Shown here piece after piece: positions 1-8,285 of a stretch of 64,000 nt of DNA. Both the position numbers and the translations under genes were made by a program. Below the pieces are notes generated by a model. That model was not told the DNA's origin. It ran no database searches and saw nothing but the letters and a program-made list of their open reading frames with translations. Each line of letters opens with the position of its first letter. Position 1 is the stretch's first letter. Origin of the DNA: Bartonella sp. HY038 (GTDB lineage Bacteria; Pseudomonadota; Alphaproteobacteria; Rhizobiales; Rhizobiaceae). The DNA is taken from NCBI RefSeq assembly GCF_014117425.1, contig NZ_CP059725.1, positions 2,604,001 to 2,668,000 on the forward strand. The letters are read 5' to 3'.

Positions 1-89
1 TTAACGGCGAATAAAACACTGAAATTTATAATAAAACTAATACAAAATGACATTTAAAAATTATAAGATGATAAATTGGTAAGTAATTT

Positions 90-350
90 GTGTTGAGATT
101 TGATGAAGATGATCGCTTAGCCTATATCCGTTACAAAGGAAACCTACACCTTTTTTCGATGAAAAGATGGGTTTGGATATTGGACTATAATAAGTGGAAT
201 ATGGCTTGGATTAAGGCAAGCACTCAGTACGCTATTCCAATTGATTTAGAAGATGCAAAGGATAGATATGGTATCATGGTTCTTGATACTGATACGATTG
301 ATTTATTTTTTAAAAAACTCGGCACCGTATTATTCATATTGATGATATGA
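90..350 (+). CDS. Hypothetical protein, probable N-terminal half of a split gene
   Basis: This 86-residue ORF opens with GTG just inside the window and is rich in Asp, Trp and Tyr, like small contact-toxin immunity proteins. I do not recognise a family. Its tail reads TIDLFFKKLGTV and then stops. In the next frame, directly upstream of the following ORF's ATG, the bases encode TRHRIIHIDDMKKFF, which continues the FFKK sequence more naturally. The switch point is a run of six A at 312-317. I infer that this ORF and the next were one gene of roughly 190 residues, broken by a one-base change in the A run. The alternative is two coupled ORFs sharing ATGA at 347-350. Confidence 0.4.
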   Translation: MLRFDEDDRLAYIRYKGNLHLFSMKRWVWILDYNKWNMAWIKASTQYAIPIDLEDAKDRYGIMVLDTDTIDLFFKKLGTVLFILMI

Positions 351-643
351 AAAAATTTTTTAAAAACAAAATCTCAAAGACCAATTGCTATTGGGATATC
401 GAAAATTTACTTCCACACATATATATTGATTTTGATAAAAAACGACTTGATGCATGCTATAGTTTTGATGATAGTCCTTTTTGGGAACTTTATGCTCCTG
501 AGGGATGGCAAGCAAGGTTTTTTAGTTTTTCGACAAAATATCCTGAAGATTTATTACCATTGGATCAAAAATACTGGTGCATCAATGGTGCCAACCATAT
601 ATATTTGATGAATACCGACTGCGATGATGAAGATGAAAGCTAA
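347..643 (+). CDS. Hypothetical protein, probable C-terminal half of a split gene
   Basis: This ORF has 98 residues, many of them aromatic and acidic, and ends in a cluster of Asp and Glu (DCDDEDES). The annotated ATG overlaps the upstream stop as ATGA, but there is no good ribosome binding site. In-frame coding-like sequence continues upstream to a stop at 311-313, so the real N-terminus probably lies in the preceding ORF. It sits next to two Imm63-type genes, which suggests an immunity role, but no family was recognised and the function is unknown. Confidence 0.4.
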   Translation: MKKFFKNKISKTNCYWDIENLLPHIYIDFDKKRLDACYSFDDSPFWELYAPEGWQARFFSFSTKYPEDLLPLDQKYWCINGANHIYLMNTDCDDEDES

Positions 644-723
644 ATAGACTTCTACTATAGGCAATTATTTGTAAAATCTTCAATATTTCTCTTTGGTTCC
701 ATATACAGCATACAACCATTTTT

Positions 724-1194
724 TCAATGCCTTAACAAAACTTTCGGAATATCAAACCAACTATTAGCGACTTCATCTTTAGTAAGGCGTGAATGTCTTA
801 AAAAACGTATATAATGATCATAGGCATATTTGCCATAGTCCTCACTTACCTGCGCCATCACCTCAATTGTTGGTTTCATCCAGTTCCAGCGTGAATGGCA
901 GCTCCCATCTTGGCGATTATTTTGCTCATAATCGCGACCAAATTGGATTACTGATTCAAAAATATAAAAGCGTATAACTTCATCAAAGCTTAAATTTTCA
1001 ATGCGTCCACATTCTTTGCCACGCTCTTCATAAAGAATTGTAAAAACGTCACCAGCATAGGTTAAATAGGGAGTACCATCACCTTGTGGAGCTTCAGGAA
1101 CCGTATCATAATAAAGCTTTGGTAAATTGTGTGCGATTAAAATATCATTGACCGCATCCCTTATCTTAGCAATTTTGTCTTTAACTTCTACCAT
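724..1194 (-). CDS. Imm63-type immunity protein, copy 1
   Basis: A 156-residue soluble protein with no signal peptide. Its centre (about residues 60-110) carries RIENLSFDEV, FYIFESV, DYEQNNR and SRWNWMKP, which fits what I know of the Imm63 family of polymorphic-toxin immunity proteins. The next gene downstream of its promoter side (1255-1716) is a clear paralogue. The start is supported by GAGGAAAG four bases before ATG. No matching toxin gene lies within the window, so these look like orphan immunity genes that protect against toxins delivered by neighbours. The family assignment is from memory of motifs. Confidence 0.7.
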   Translation of the reverse strand: MVEVKDKIAKIRDAVNDILIAHNLPKLYYDTVPEAPQGDGTPYLTYAGDVFTILYEERGKECGRIENLSFDEVIRFYIFESVIQFGRDYEQNNRQDGSCHSRWNWMKPTIEVMAQVSEDYGKYAYDHYIRFLRHSRLTKDEVANSWFDIPKVLLRH

Positions 1195-1254
1195 TTTACT
1201 TTCCTCTGTATTGCAAGATAATACAAAATCTGGATAAAAGGTTTACTCTACTGC

Positions 1255-1716
1255 TCATTGCGGTATTTCAGACCAGCTATTGGCAATTTCATCTTTAGAA
1301 AGTGGTGAACGAAATAGTACCTCTTGATAATATATGATTGCATATTCACCAAAATCTTCATCAACTGCCATCATTGCGTCAATTGCTGGCTTCATCCAAT
1401 TCCAACGCGAATAATCATTTACATTGCGACGATTATTTAGTTCATAATTGCTACCAAAATGTTGGCAAGCCGAAAAAATATAAAATTTTACGACACCGTC
1501 AAATGTTAAATTCTCAATACGGTTAATTTCTTTGCCACGCTCTTCAAATATTAACGTGTAAGTGTCTTGGTCAAAAGTGAGATAGGGTTCACCCCACCCC
1601 GTTGGATTTTCAAAAATAATGACAGGCACGCTATTAGAATTAAAAGAATCGTGTTTTTCTAAAATGTCAAAAACTTTTGCACGTACAAGTTGAATTTGAT
1701 CTTTATTTTCAGTCAT
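1255..1716 (-). CDS. Imm63-type immunity protein, copy 2
   Basis: A 153-residue paralogue of the 724-1194 product. It shares EERGKE, RIENLTFD, FYIFSA, YELNNR and RWNWMKP in the same order, and both end in a conserved LSKDEIANSW-type segment. The N-termini differ more than the core. The two genes lie on the same strand 60 bp apart, consistent with tandem duplication followed by divergence toward different toxins. It is predicted to be cytoplasmic. No cognate toxin is visible nearby. Family membership is inferred from motifs; which toxin it blocks cannot be read from the sequence. Confidence 0.7.
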   Translation of the reverse strand: MTENKDQIQLVRAKVFDILEKHDSFNSNSVPVIIFENPTGWGEPYLTFDQDTYTLIFEERGKEINRIENLTFDGVVKFYIFSACQHFGSNYELNNRRNVNDYSRWNWMKPAIDAMMAVDEDFGEYAIIYYQEVLFRSPLSKDEIANSWSEIPQ

Positions 1717-1789
1717 TTTTGCAGCTCACCATTATTAAATCGATGATTTTTCTGTTAGCTACAGAAAAAGCAGCCATTAACAATAACAA

Positions 1790-1818
1790 AAAGGGCCAAA
1801 CGCAATGTTTGACCCTTT
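1790..1818 (-). terminator. Hairpin terminator downstream of the 1846-2328 gene
   Basis: The arms AAAGGGCCAAAC (1790-1801) and GTTTGACCCTTT (1807-1818) pair with one mismatch around a five-base loop. A T-rich tract follows on the minus strand, so this fits a Rho-independent terminator for the gloB operon. Confidence 0.65.
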
Positions 1819-1845
1819 ATTGAAATGCTTTTAAAAACACTTATG

Positions 1846-2328
1846 TCAATCAGCCAACACAGCGCGAATACGATCAATATATCTACGGCCAAAGTTCAAA
1901 TTATTTTCGGAAACCGAAAGGCTTTCGTCAAAAAATTGCTCTTCGCCTTGCGCTGATGCTGCCGATAAAGCCGCCGACAATGCCATTGAGCCTACGACAT
2001 AATCATGAGCAGAGATAGAATATTTGCGCAACAGCGTCATCAATTCAGGGCGACCGCTAATCGCCTGCGTCATGCCATCAATGGACGTATCATCATCACC
2101 TGTGCCAGGAGGATTTGATTCAAGCGGTAATGATTGAAATTCCGTTCGCACTTTTTCCATTCTGCTTAAAAAATCTTCATTTAATGGATAGGTGGCAACT
2201 TCTTTGGCGTTTTCTTCACGAATAAGAGCAAATGACGTATCATCGCCTTTGGGTGCATTTTGTGCAAAACTTAATGTTGGCACTATGATTAATCCCAAAA
2301 TAAAGAGAATCCCTCTTTTTATTTTCAT
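1846..2328 (-). CDS. Secreted hypothetical protein
   Basis: A 160-residue protein whose N-terminus (KIKRGILFILGLIIV...LSFAQ) is a typical Sec signal peptide with likely cleavage after FAQ near residue 23. The mature part is helical and alanine-rich around residues 105-130 (SMALSAALSAASAQGEE) and has no recognised domain. Its start overlaps the gloB stop by four bases (ATGA), so the two are co-transcribed. I infer a periplasmic protein. The link to glyoxalase is positional only. Confidence 0.7.
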   Translation of the reverse strand: MKIKRGILFILGLIIVPTLSFAQNAPKGDDTSFALIREENAKEVATYPLNEDFLSRMEKVRTEFQSLPLESNPPGTGDDDTSIDGMTQAISGRPELMTLLRKYSISAHDYVVGSMALSAALSAASAQGEEQFFDESLSVSENNLNFGRRYIDRIRAVLAD

Positions 2329-3089
2329 TTAAAATTGTCCTTTAACATGCGAATTTTTGTAAATACTGTAATATCATCAGCCCCAACAAGATCAAGATTA
2401 GCACGAATCTTATTGTCATCACAGCGCAAGAATGGATTGGTTGCCTTTTCTTGACCAATTGTGGTTGGTAATGTTGGCAAATTATGGGCGCGCAATGCAT
2501 CAACTATAACCATGCGTTGCTGTAAAGCATTATTGCTACCATCAATTGACATGGCAAAACGTCCATTAGATTGAGTATATTCATGACCACAATAAATATG
2601 TGTTTCATCGGGTAGTTGTGCTAATTTTTGTAGCGATGCATGCATTTGACTAGGAGAACCTTCAAACAAACGACCACAGCCCAATGAAAATAACGTGTCG
2701 CCTGTAAACAATAATTGGTCTAATGGCAAATAATAGGATAATGCCCCACTGGTATGGCCAGGCGTAGATAGTGGCACGACACGGCTATTGCCAAAATTAA
2801 AATCATCCCCCTCAGCAATAGCGCTATCAAGCCCGACTATTTGCGATTGCTCGGCTTTGGGACCAATGACCAAAGCCGCCGTTGCTGCTTTTAATTTTTC
2901 AATGCCAGCAATATGGTCGCTATGATGATGGGTAATAAATAAATAATCAAGGGTCCAATTTTTTTGTTTTAAAACCGCCAAAATAGCATCGGCATCAGGC
3001 GCATCAATAGCAGCCGTCTTGCCGCTGCTTTCTTCATGCAAAATAACGCCAAAATTATCACTACGACACATGAATTGCTCAATTTGCAT
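2325..3089 (-). CDS. gloB: Hydroxyacylglutathione hydrolase (glyoxalase II)
   Basis: A metallo-beta-lactamase-fold hydrolase that cleaves S-D-lactoylglutathione to glutathione and D-lactate in the second step of methylglyoxal detoxification. The binuclear metal motif THHHSDHIAG lies near residue 52, followed by STPGHTSG, FTGDTLFSLGCGRLFEG and YCGHEYT, all in the family order. Length (about 254 residues) is normal. I moved the start to the ATG at 3089 because AAAGGAGC stands seven bases before it; the longer ORF has no such site. It is followed by a secreted protein gene with a four-base overlap. Confidence 0.93.
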   Translation of the reverse strand: MQIEQFMCRSDNFGVILHEESSGKTAAIDAPDADAILAVLKQKNWTLDYLFITHHHSDHIAGIEKLKAATAALVIGPKAEQSQIVGLDSAIAEGDDFNFGNSRVVPLSTPGHTSGALSYYLPLDQLLFTGDTLFSLGCGRLFEGSPSQMHASLQKLAQLPDETHIYCGHEYTQSNGRFAMSIDGSNNALQQRMVIVDALRAHNLPTLPTTIGQEKATNPFLRCDDNKIRANLDLVGADDITVFTKIRMLKDNFK

Positions 3090-4069
3090 AAATAGCTCCT
3101 TTTGTAAGCGTGCCAAACATCCATACTGGCGCCTGATAATAGATCATTAACGGTAAATGCGGCAGTACTTTGCTTATATATCATTTTTAAGCCCCCCGGA
3201 CTGAAAGTTTTAATTTCCTTAACGAGCTAAGTTGGTGCTAATTTATTGCTTGGTGATTGGTGAGGATAGCTCACAAGCGGCGATATCTACCAATTTTGCT
3301 ATCAAATAGTCATTAAATCATTAGATGCGCCTTTAATTAAGAGCAATATTATCAAACATGACCGCATTAGCTATAAGTTTATCTTAAAAACTCGCTACAA
3401 AGTTAATGAATCTATTTATAGCACTTTGTACAAAAAAAGCTAAATTTTGAGAATTTTTTGGAAATCCATCAGTGTAGTTTTTTAAAATTAGTGGATTCTA
3501 TATATATTATCCTATTATTATAATAGAAATACCATTTTTATTTTAATTTATATTAAAGTATTAACAAAATAGATTTTTTATCACAACATACTGTTTTTAA
3601 ATATTTTTTTTTAAAAAAATCTAGTAATTAGGATATAGCTAAACAGATTTGCCACCGCTTACTTATTTTGTACGCAAGCTCAATTTGCCTTATATTTTAT
3701 TAAATTATAATAAAACAAAATAATATATTTTATATTTATAAAATAATAATTTAGTTATATTAAATTCTAATGCAGGCATAACAAATTGATTTTATTAAAT
3801 TTATTTTTTTATTTTTTATATTATTTATTGTTTAATTTATTACATAATTAAATAATTATATAAATGTTATTAAATATAACAAAAATAAAAAATAGAATAA
3901 GCTAATATTTGAAATAATATTTAAATTGACAACATATATATTATGAAACTACAAATGGAATTGTAGAAAGAAAGATATATACATTCGAAATATTATCTTA
4001 TTTAGATTTAAACATTACGCATGAGAATTCAAATTCACTTTCTCAAGTTGAAAACGAAAGGTTGCTAAC
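3090..4069. other. Long AT-rich non-coding region
   Basis: About 980 bp without a convincing gene. From about 3400 to 4000 it is almost all A and T, with many short TATAAT-like strings, so no single promoter can be picked out. It must hold the gloB promoter at its left end and the promoter and leader of the repeat protein at 4070. The base composition is unlike the flanking genes, as in a horizontally acquired or silenced region. I saw no RNA gene. Confidence 0.5.
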
Positions 4070-5410
4070 ATGGCTAAAGGTCTTACAAAGTCTATCCGTG
4101 AAATCGTCACAAAATATGGCTTAAAATATTTCGATGGTAGTAATAATGATGATGTTCTTACTGTACAAAAAAATATTGAAAGCAAATCTAATTCTGCAAT
4201 CGGCATTAATTTAGGTAATGGCGATGATATATTGAAAGTTAATGGTTCAATTAAAGCTCAAGGCAAAAACACCATTACTGGTGGCGATGGCGATAAAGAA
4301 ATCAATATTCGCAAAGGTCTTGAAGCAGACAAGGGCGGCGAAAATCGCTTTACCTTTGGTGAAGGCTCTCACATCCTAACTTTTGGTTCAGATATTGAAG
4401 CTGGTTCTGGTTCAGCCAACCGTATTATCGCTGGCGAAGGTGATAGTATCATCAATGTTAAAGGCGATCTTGATAGCAAGGGCTTAAATGAAATCCTTCT
4501 CGGTTATGGCTCCCATGAAATCAACATTGAAGGCTTTGTGGCTGAAAAAGGTGGTGTAAATCGCTTGACAACCGAAGGTCAAACAGAGCTAAACATTAAA
4601 GATAGTATCAAGGCTAAAAGTGGTACCAATGAAATTACCACTGGTGAAGGCGATGACCACATCATTATTGGCGACAAACTTTCGGCCAAAAACGGCGGCG
4701 TAAACCGTATCTCAACTGGTGATGGCGATGATGTTGTTCATATTAAAGATGGTGCTGAAGCCGATCGCTCAAGCCACAATTATGTAGATACTGGCGCAGG
4801 TAATGATACTATTATTCTCGATGATGGCGTGAATGTTGGTGGCCTTACTATTGACGCTGGCGATGGTTATGATGTTTTGGTGTTAAACTCCAATTATAAC
4901 TGGTCTTTCCAACTAGACTATCGCAACTGGTTAACCGACCTTCAGCAAAGTGGTGAGCTTGCCTCAACCAATCTTGAAGAAATTCAAGCTAATATTGGTT
5001 ATCGCGCTTCAGTTTCTAGCATTGATTGGCTAACCCAGCTTATCAATGATTATAATGCGGAAGCAGGCCATGATGACATTAACTTGACAGTTAATCTTGA
5101 TAGTGCTGGCCGTGTTATCAACTTTGATAGCCTATTTACCAGTGCTGATGAAAGTGCAATCACTGGCATTAGCCTAACTGGTGGTCGTGCCAATACCTTG
5201 AAAATCGGTTCGGATATTCAAAGTTCTGGCTATGATAATGACAGCTTGCACATCACAGGTGATGGCAATGACACTGTACAGCTTGCATCTAACTGGCACT
5301 TAAGTGAAAGCAATTATACAGCTGAATCTGGCGTTATCTATAATGTTTATAATAATGGCGCTAATGAAGAAATCTTCGTACAAGCAAGTATGAATGTTGC
5401 TTATGGCTGA
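4070..5410 (+). CDS. RTX-like calcium-binding repeat protein, copy 1
   Basis: A 446-residue acidic protein with no Sec signal peptide. Residues about 30-270 consist of roughly ten imperfect repeats of 23-25 residues that follow the pattern xIxAxxGxNxIxxGxGDDxIxIxG. The GDGDD and GEGDD turns resemble Ca-binding RTX loops but are spaced further apart than the classical nonapeptide. After the repeats comes a module with YRNWLTDLQQSGELAST and IDWLTQLINDYNA, which is shared with the product of 33604-35274. I infer a beta-roll or beta-helix surface or secreted protein, possibly exported by a type I system, though none is encoded nearby. AAAGG precedes the ATG. Function unknown. Confidence 0.7.
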   Translation: MAKGLTKSIREIVTKYGLKYFDGSNNDDVLTVQKNIESKSNSAIGINLGNGDDILKVNGSIKAQGKNTITGGDGDKEINIRKGLEADKGGENRFTFGEGSHILTFGSDIEAGSGSANRIIAGEGDSIINVKGDLDSKGLNEILLGYGSHEINIEGFVAEKGGVNRLTTEGQTELNIKDSIKAKSGTNEITTGEGDDHIIIGDKLSAKNGGVNRISTGDGDDVVHIKDGAEADRSSHNYVDTGAGNDTIILDDGVNVGGLTIDAGDGYDVLVLNSNYNWSFQLDYRNWLTDLQQSGELASTNLEEIQANIGYRASVSSIDWLTQLINDYNAEAGHDDINLTVNLDSAGRVINFDSLFTSADESAITGISLTGGRANTLKIGSDIQSSGYDNDSLHITGDGNDTVQLASNWHLSESNYTAESGVIYNVYNNGANEEIFVQASMNVAYG

Positions 5411-5438
5411 TAATTACAACAAGTAAAGCGCCCCCGCT

Positions 5439-5468
5439 AGGCCCGCACCATAAAGGTGTGGGCCTTTT
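5439..5468 (+). terminator. Rho-independent terminator after the repeat protein
   Basis: AGGCCCGCACC (5439-5449) pairs with GGTGTGGGCCT (5455-5465) with one G-T wobble around a five-base loop. A T-rich stretch follows. Confidence 0.85.
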
Positions 5469-5657
5469 ATTATTTTTACTTCAAAAAAATGACCTATTAA
5501 TTGTGAGGTGCTCATATTTACACCACTATTGACAAAACTAATTATTATAAGCGGCTATATTCACGACAATATGATTTCACATTAGCCTAAACCGCCATAA
5601 CTTTGCCGTGCGATTCAATAAGGAAATAGATAAGCTTAAGCCCTTGGATATTTCATA

Positions 5658-8285
5658 ATGACAAATAATACCGCTACACCATTTAGCAAAGACGATGACA
5701 ACCATAAAAATAAAGCTTCTTTTAGCCAATACCGCCGATTAAAGCGTTATTTTGGGCTTTTGGCAGGAATAGCTATTGCCTTTATTTCTCTTTACGCTTT
5801 TTGGCATCTTGCTTCATCAACCCCGCGCCATGAAACGTGGAATGCGTTGCATAATATTGATAGCAAAAATATTATGCTTGCTATTTTATTTATGATCATA
5901 AGCTATTGTGGCATTGCTCTTTATGACGTGATTGCTGTCCATATTATTGCACCGGGGAAAATCCCTTTACCGCTTGCAGCTGTCACCAGTGCAGCAGGCT
6001 ATGCAGTATCCAATGCCCTTGGCTTTTCCTTTGTGACTGGTGGTGCCTTGCGCTACCGTCTTTATGCGCAGGAAAAAATCAATATCGCTGATATTACCCG
6101 TATTACTAGCATGTCTTGGATTTCCATGTGGCTAGCGCTCATGGTCATTTTAGCTTTTGCCTTAATTCTTGATCCGATTGGTTTCCCCCACCTACTTGCC
6201 TTTATGTCGGGTTTAGAACGTCCAATCGGCATTTTATTGCTCATTGTGCTCGCCGCACTGTTATTTTGGCTACGTAAAGGCGCACGTGTATTAAGAATAA
6301 AGTCGTTATCGCTGCCCTTGCCTGATGCCAAAAATGCCATTTTTCAAATGATTGCAGGACTAATTGATTTAATTGGTGCGGCCGCAACGCTTTATATTTT
6401 TATGCCGGCAGATTTAAATATCGGCTTTGCCGCTTTTACTGTCATTTATGCCTTGGCCGTGGTTATTGGTGTTTTTAGCCATTCCCCAGGAGGCCTTGGT
6501 GCATTTGAAGCAATCATTATTGCTGGCCTTGGCATGCCAAGTGATGGCGAAGTTTTAGCCGCTCTTGTGCTTTATCGGCTTGTTTATACCGTACTACCTT
6601 TAATCCTTGCGGCTTTTGGTGTGGCATTATGGGAAATAATACGCCAACGCAAAAAAATGACCAGTAAAGCTGCCTTGGTTGCAAGAATTATTGAGCCTTT
6701 CATTCCAATATTATCAGCAGCTCTTACCTTTTTAGCAGGCGTTGTCATGCTTATTTCTGTGGTGACACCGGGGCGAAAAATAAGACTGGATGTGTTATCC
6801 GATATATTGCCGATGATTTTTATTGAGACGTCAAATCTTGCTGCAAGTCTTGTCGCTATTATCTTGCTTATTGTTTCTTATGGTCTTGCCAAACGTCTTG
6901 CCAATGCTTGGTTGGTTACCATGTGCCTTTTAGCTGCTGGCGCAGTATTTTGTTTAACCAAAGGCTTGGATTTTGAAGAGGCGCTTATTCTTTGCGTATT
7001 TGCTTGGCTTTTATGGCAATTTCGCCATTCCTTTTATCGCCGGCCATTAGATAGTAGTTTTTCAATCAGCTGGGGTTGGCTTACCAGTGTTATTACCTGT
7101 ATAGGTGCGGCGCTTTGGCTTGGTTTTTTTGTTTATCGCCATGTTGAATATTCCAATAACCTTTGGTGGGATTTCGCATGGAACGCCAATGCACCGCGTT
7201 TTTTGCGCGCTAGTCTCGTGATTTTGGCCGGCATTTTTATTATTGCCCTTTATAATATTATTCATCGATCATCACGTAAAGACAATCATCATAATTATCA
7301 AATTCCTGATATTATACCCTCACTTGTTCAATCATCACCAATGTCTGATACAGCTTTGGCGTTATTAGGTGACAAACAATTTTTAATCTCTGAAAATCAA
7401 GATGGTTTCATTATGTTTGATCGCTCAGGCGGCAGCCTCATTGCTCTTGGTGAACCGGTAAGTACTAATGGTGATACATTAAAATCACTCGCCTGGGATT
7501 TTCATAAAAAAGCTGATGGCGCTGCGCTCCGTACCGTTTTTTATAGTGTTGGGGTTGAAAATCTACCGCTTTATCTTGATATGGGGCTTAGTGTTTTAAA
7601 ACTTGGTGAAACGGCGCGTGTTGCGCTTGAAAACTTCACCCTTGAGGGAGCAAAGCGGCAACCTTTCCGCTATGCTTATCGTAAAGCCGAGCGTGATGGA
7701 TTGAAATTTGAAATCATTCCGGCAAAGGATGTAAATCTTCATTTAGATGAATTGCGTGATGTTTCGAATAGTTGGCTTGCCAAAAAGTCAGGTGCAGAAA
7801 AACATTTTTCTATTGGTAATTTCAATGATGAATTTTTATGCCGTTTTGATGTTGCGGTTATGAAAAAGGACGATAAAATTGTGGCTTTCGCCAATATTTG
7901 GCAAAGCGCCCATAAAAATGAAATTACTATTGATATGATGCGCTATTATGCCAATATTTCGAATATTTTAATGGAGGCCCTTTTTGCCAATTTGTTACTT
8001 TACGGCAAAGAAAGTGGCTTTAAATGGTTTAATCTTGGGGCAGCTCCCTTATCTGGTCTTTCAACCAATCGTCTAGCCTCGCGTTGGCAGCGCATTGGAT
8101 CATTTATTTATAATCGTGGCCGTGATCTTTATCATTTTGATGGTTTGAAAGCCTTTAAGGATAAGTTTGATCCGGTTTGGACACCTTATTATCTTATTTG
8201 CCCTGGCGGTCTTGATACGGCAAAAGTTCTTTTTGATGTTACAACCTTGATTAACGGCAACCCGTTGGAGTTTATACGTAAATGA
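5658..8285 (+). CDS. lpiA: Bifunctional lysylphosphatidylglycerol synthase/flippase (LpiA/MprF)
   Basis: An 875-residue membrane protein. The first ~530 residues form many hydrophobic segments typical of the MprF flippase region, with the motif SHSPGGLGAFEA near residue 273. The C-terminal ~300 residues form the cytosolic DUF2156 aminoacyl transfer domain (SENQDGFIMFDRSGG, FKWFNLGAAPLSGL). The family moves lysine from Lys-tRNA to phosphatidylglycerol and exposes the product on the outer leaflet, which lowers sensitivity to cationic peptides and acid. The downstream acvB gene overlaps by four bases (ATGA), the arrangement known as lpiA-atvA/acvB in rhizobia and Agrobacterium. No strong ribosome binding site is seen at this start. 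Confidence 0.93.
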   Translation: MTNNTATPFSKDDDNHKNKASFSQYRRLKRYFGLLAGIAIAFISLYAFWHLASSTPRHETWNALHNIDSKNIMLAILFMIISYCGIALYDVIAVHIIAPGKIPLPLAAVTSAAGYAVSNALGFSFVTGGALRYRLYAQEKINIADITRITSMSWISMWLALMVILAFALILDPIGFPHLLAFMSGLERPIGILLLIVLAALLFWLRKGARVLRIKSLSLPLPDAKNAIFQMIAGLIDLIGAAATLYIFMPADLNIGFAAFTVIYALAVVIGVFSHSPGGLGAFEAIIIAGLGMPSDGEVLAALVLYRLVYTVLPLILAAFGVALWEIIRQRKKMTSKAALVARIIEPFIPILSAALTFLAGVVMLISVVTPGRKIRLDVLSDILPMIFIETSNLAASLVAIILLIVSYGLAKRLANAWLVTMCLLAAGAVFCLTKGLDFEEALILCVFAWLLWQFRHSFYRRPLDSSFSISWGWLTSVITCIGAALWLGFFVYRHVEYSNNLWWDFAWNANAPRFLRASLVILAGIFIIALYNIIHRSSRKDNHHNYQIPDIIPSLVQSSPMSDTALALLGDKQFLISENQDGFIMFDRSGGSLIALGEPVSTNGDTLKSLAWDFHKKADGAALRTVFYSVGVENLPLYLDMGLSVLKLGETARVALENFTLEGAKRQPFRYAYRKAERDGLKFEIIPAKDVNLHLDELRDVSNSWLAKKSGAEKHFSIGNFNDEFLCRFDVAVMKKDDKIVAFANIWQSAHKNEITIDMMRYYANISNILMEALFANLLLYGKESGFKWFNLGAAPLSGLSTNRLASRWQRIGSFIYNRGRDLYHFDGLKAFKDKFDPVWTPYYLICPGGLDTAKVLFDVTTLINGNPLEFIRK

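Noticed and set aside
3117..3184. Upstream extension of gloB or a separate minus-strand ORF (2969-3184)
   Set aside because: The strong AAAGGAGC site before the ATG at 3089 fixes the gloB start; the other frame is an overlapping shadow.
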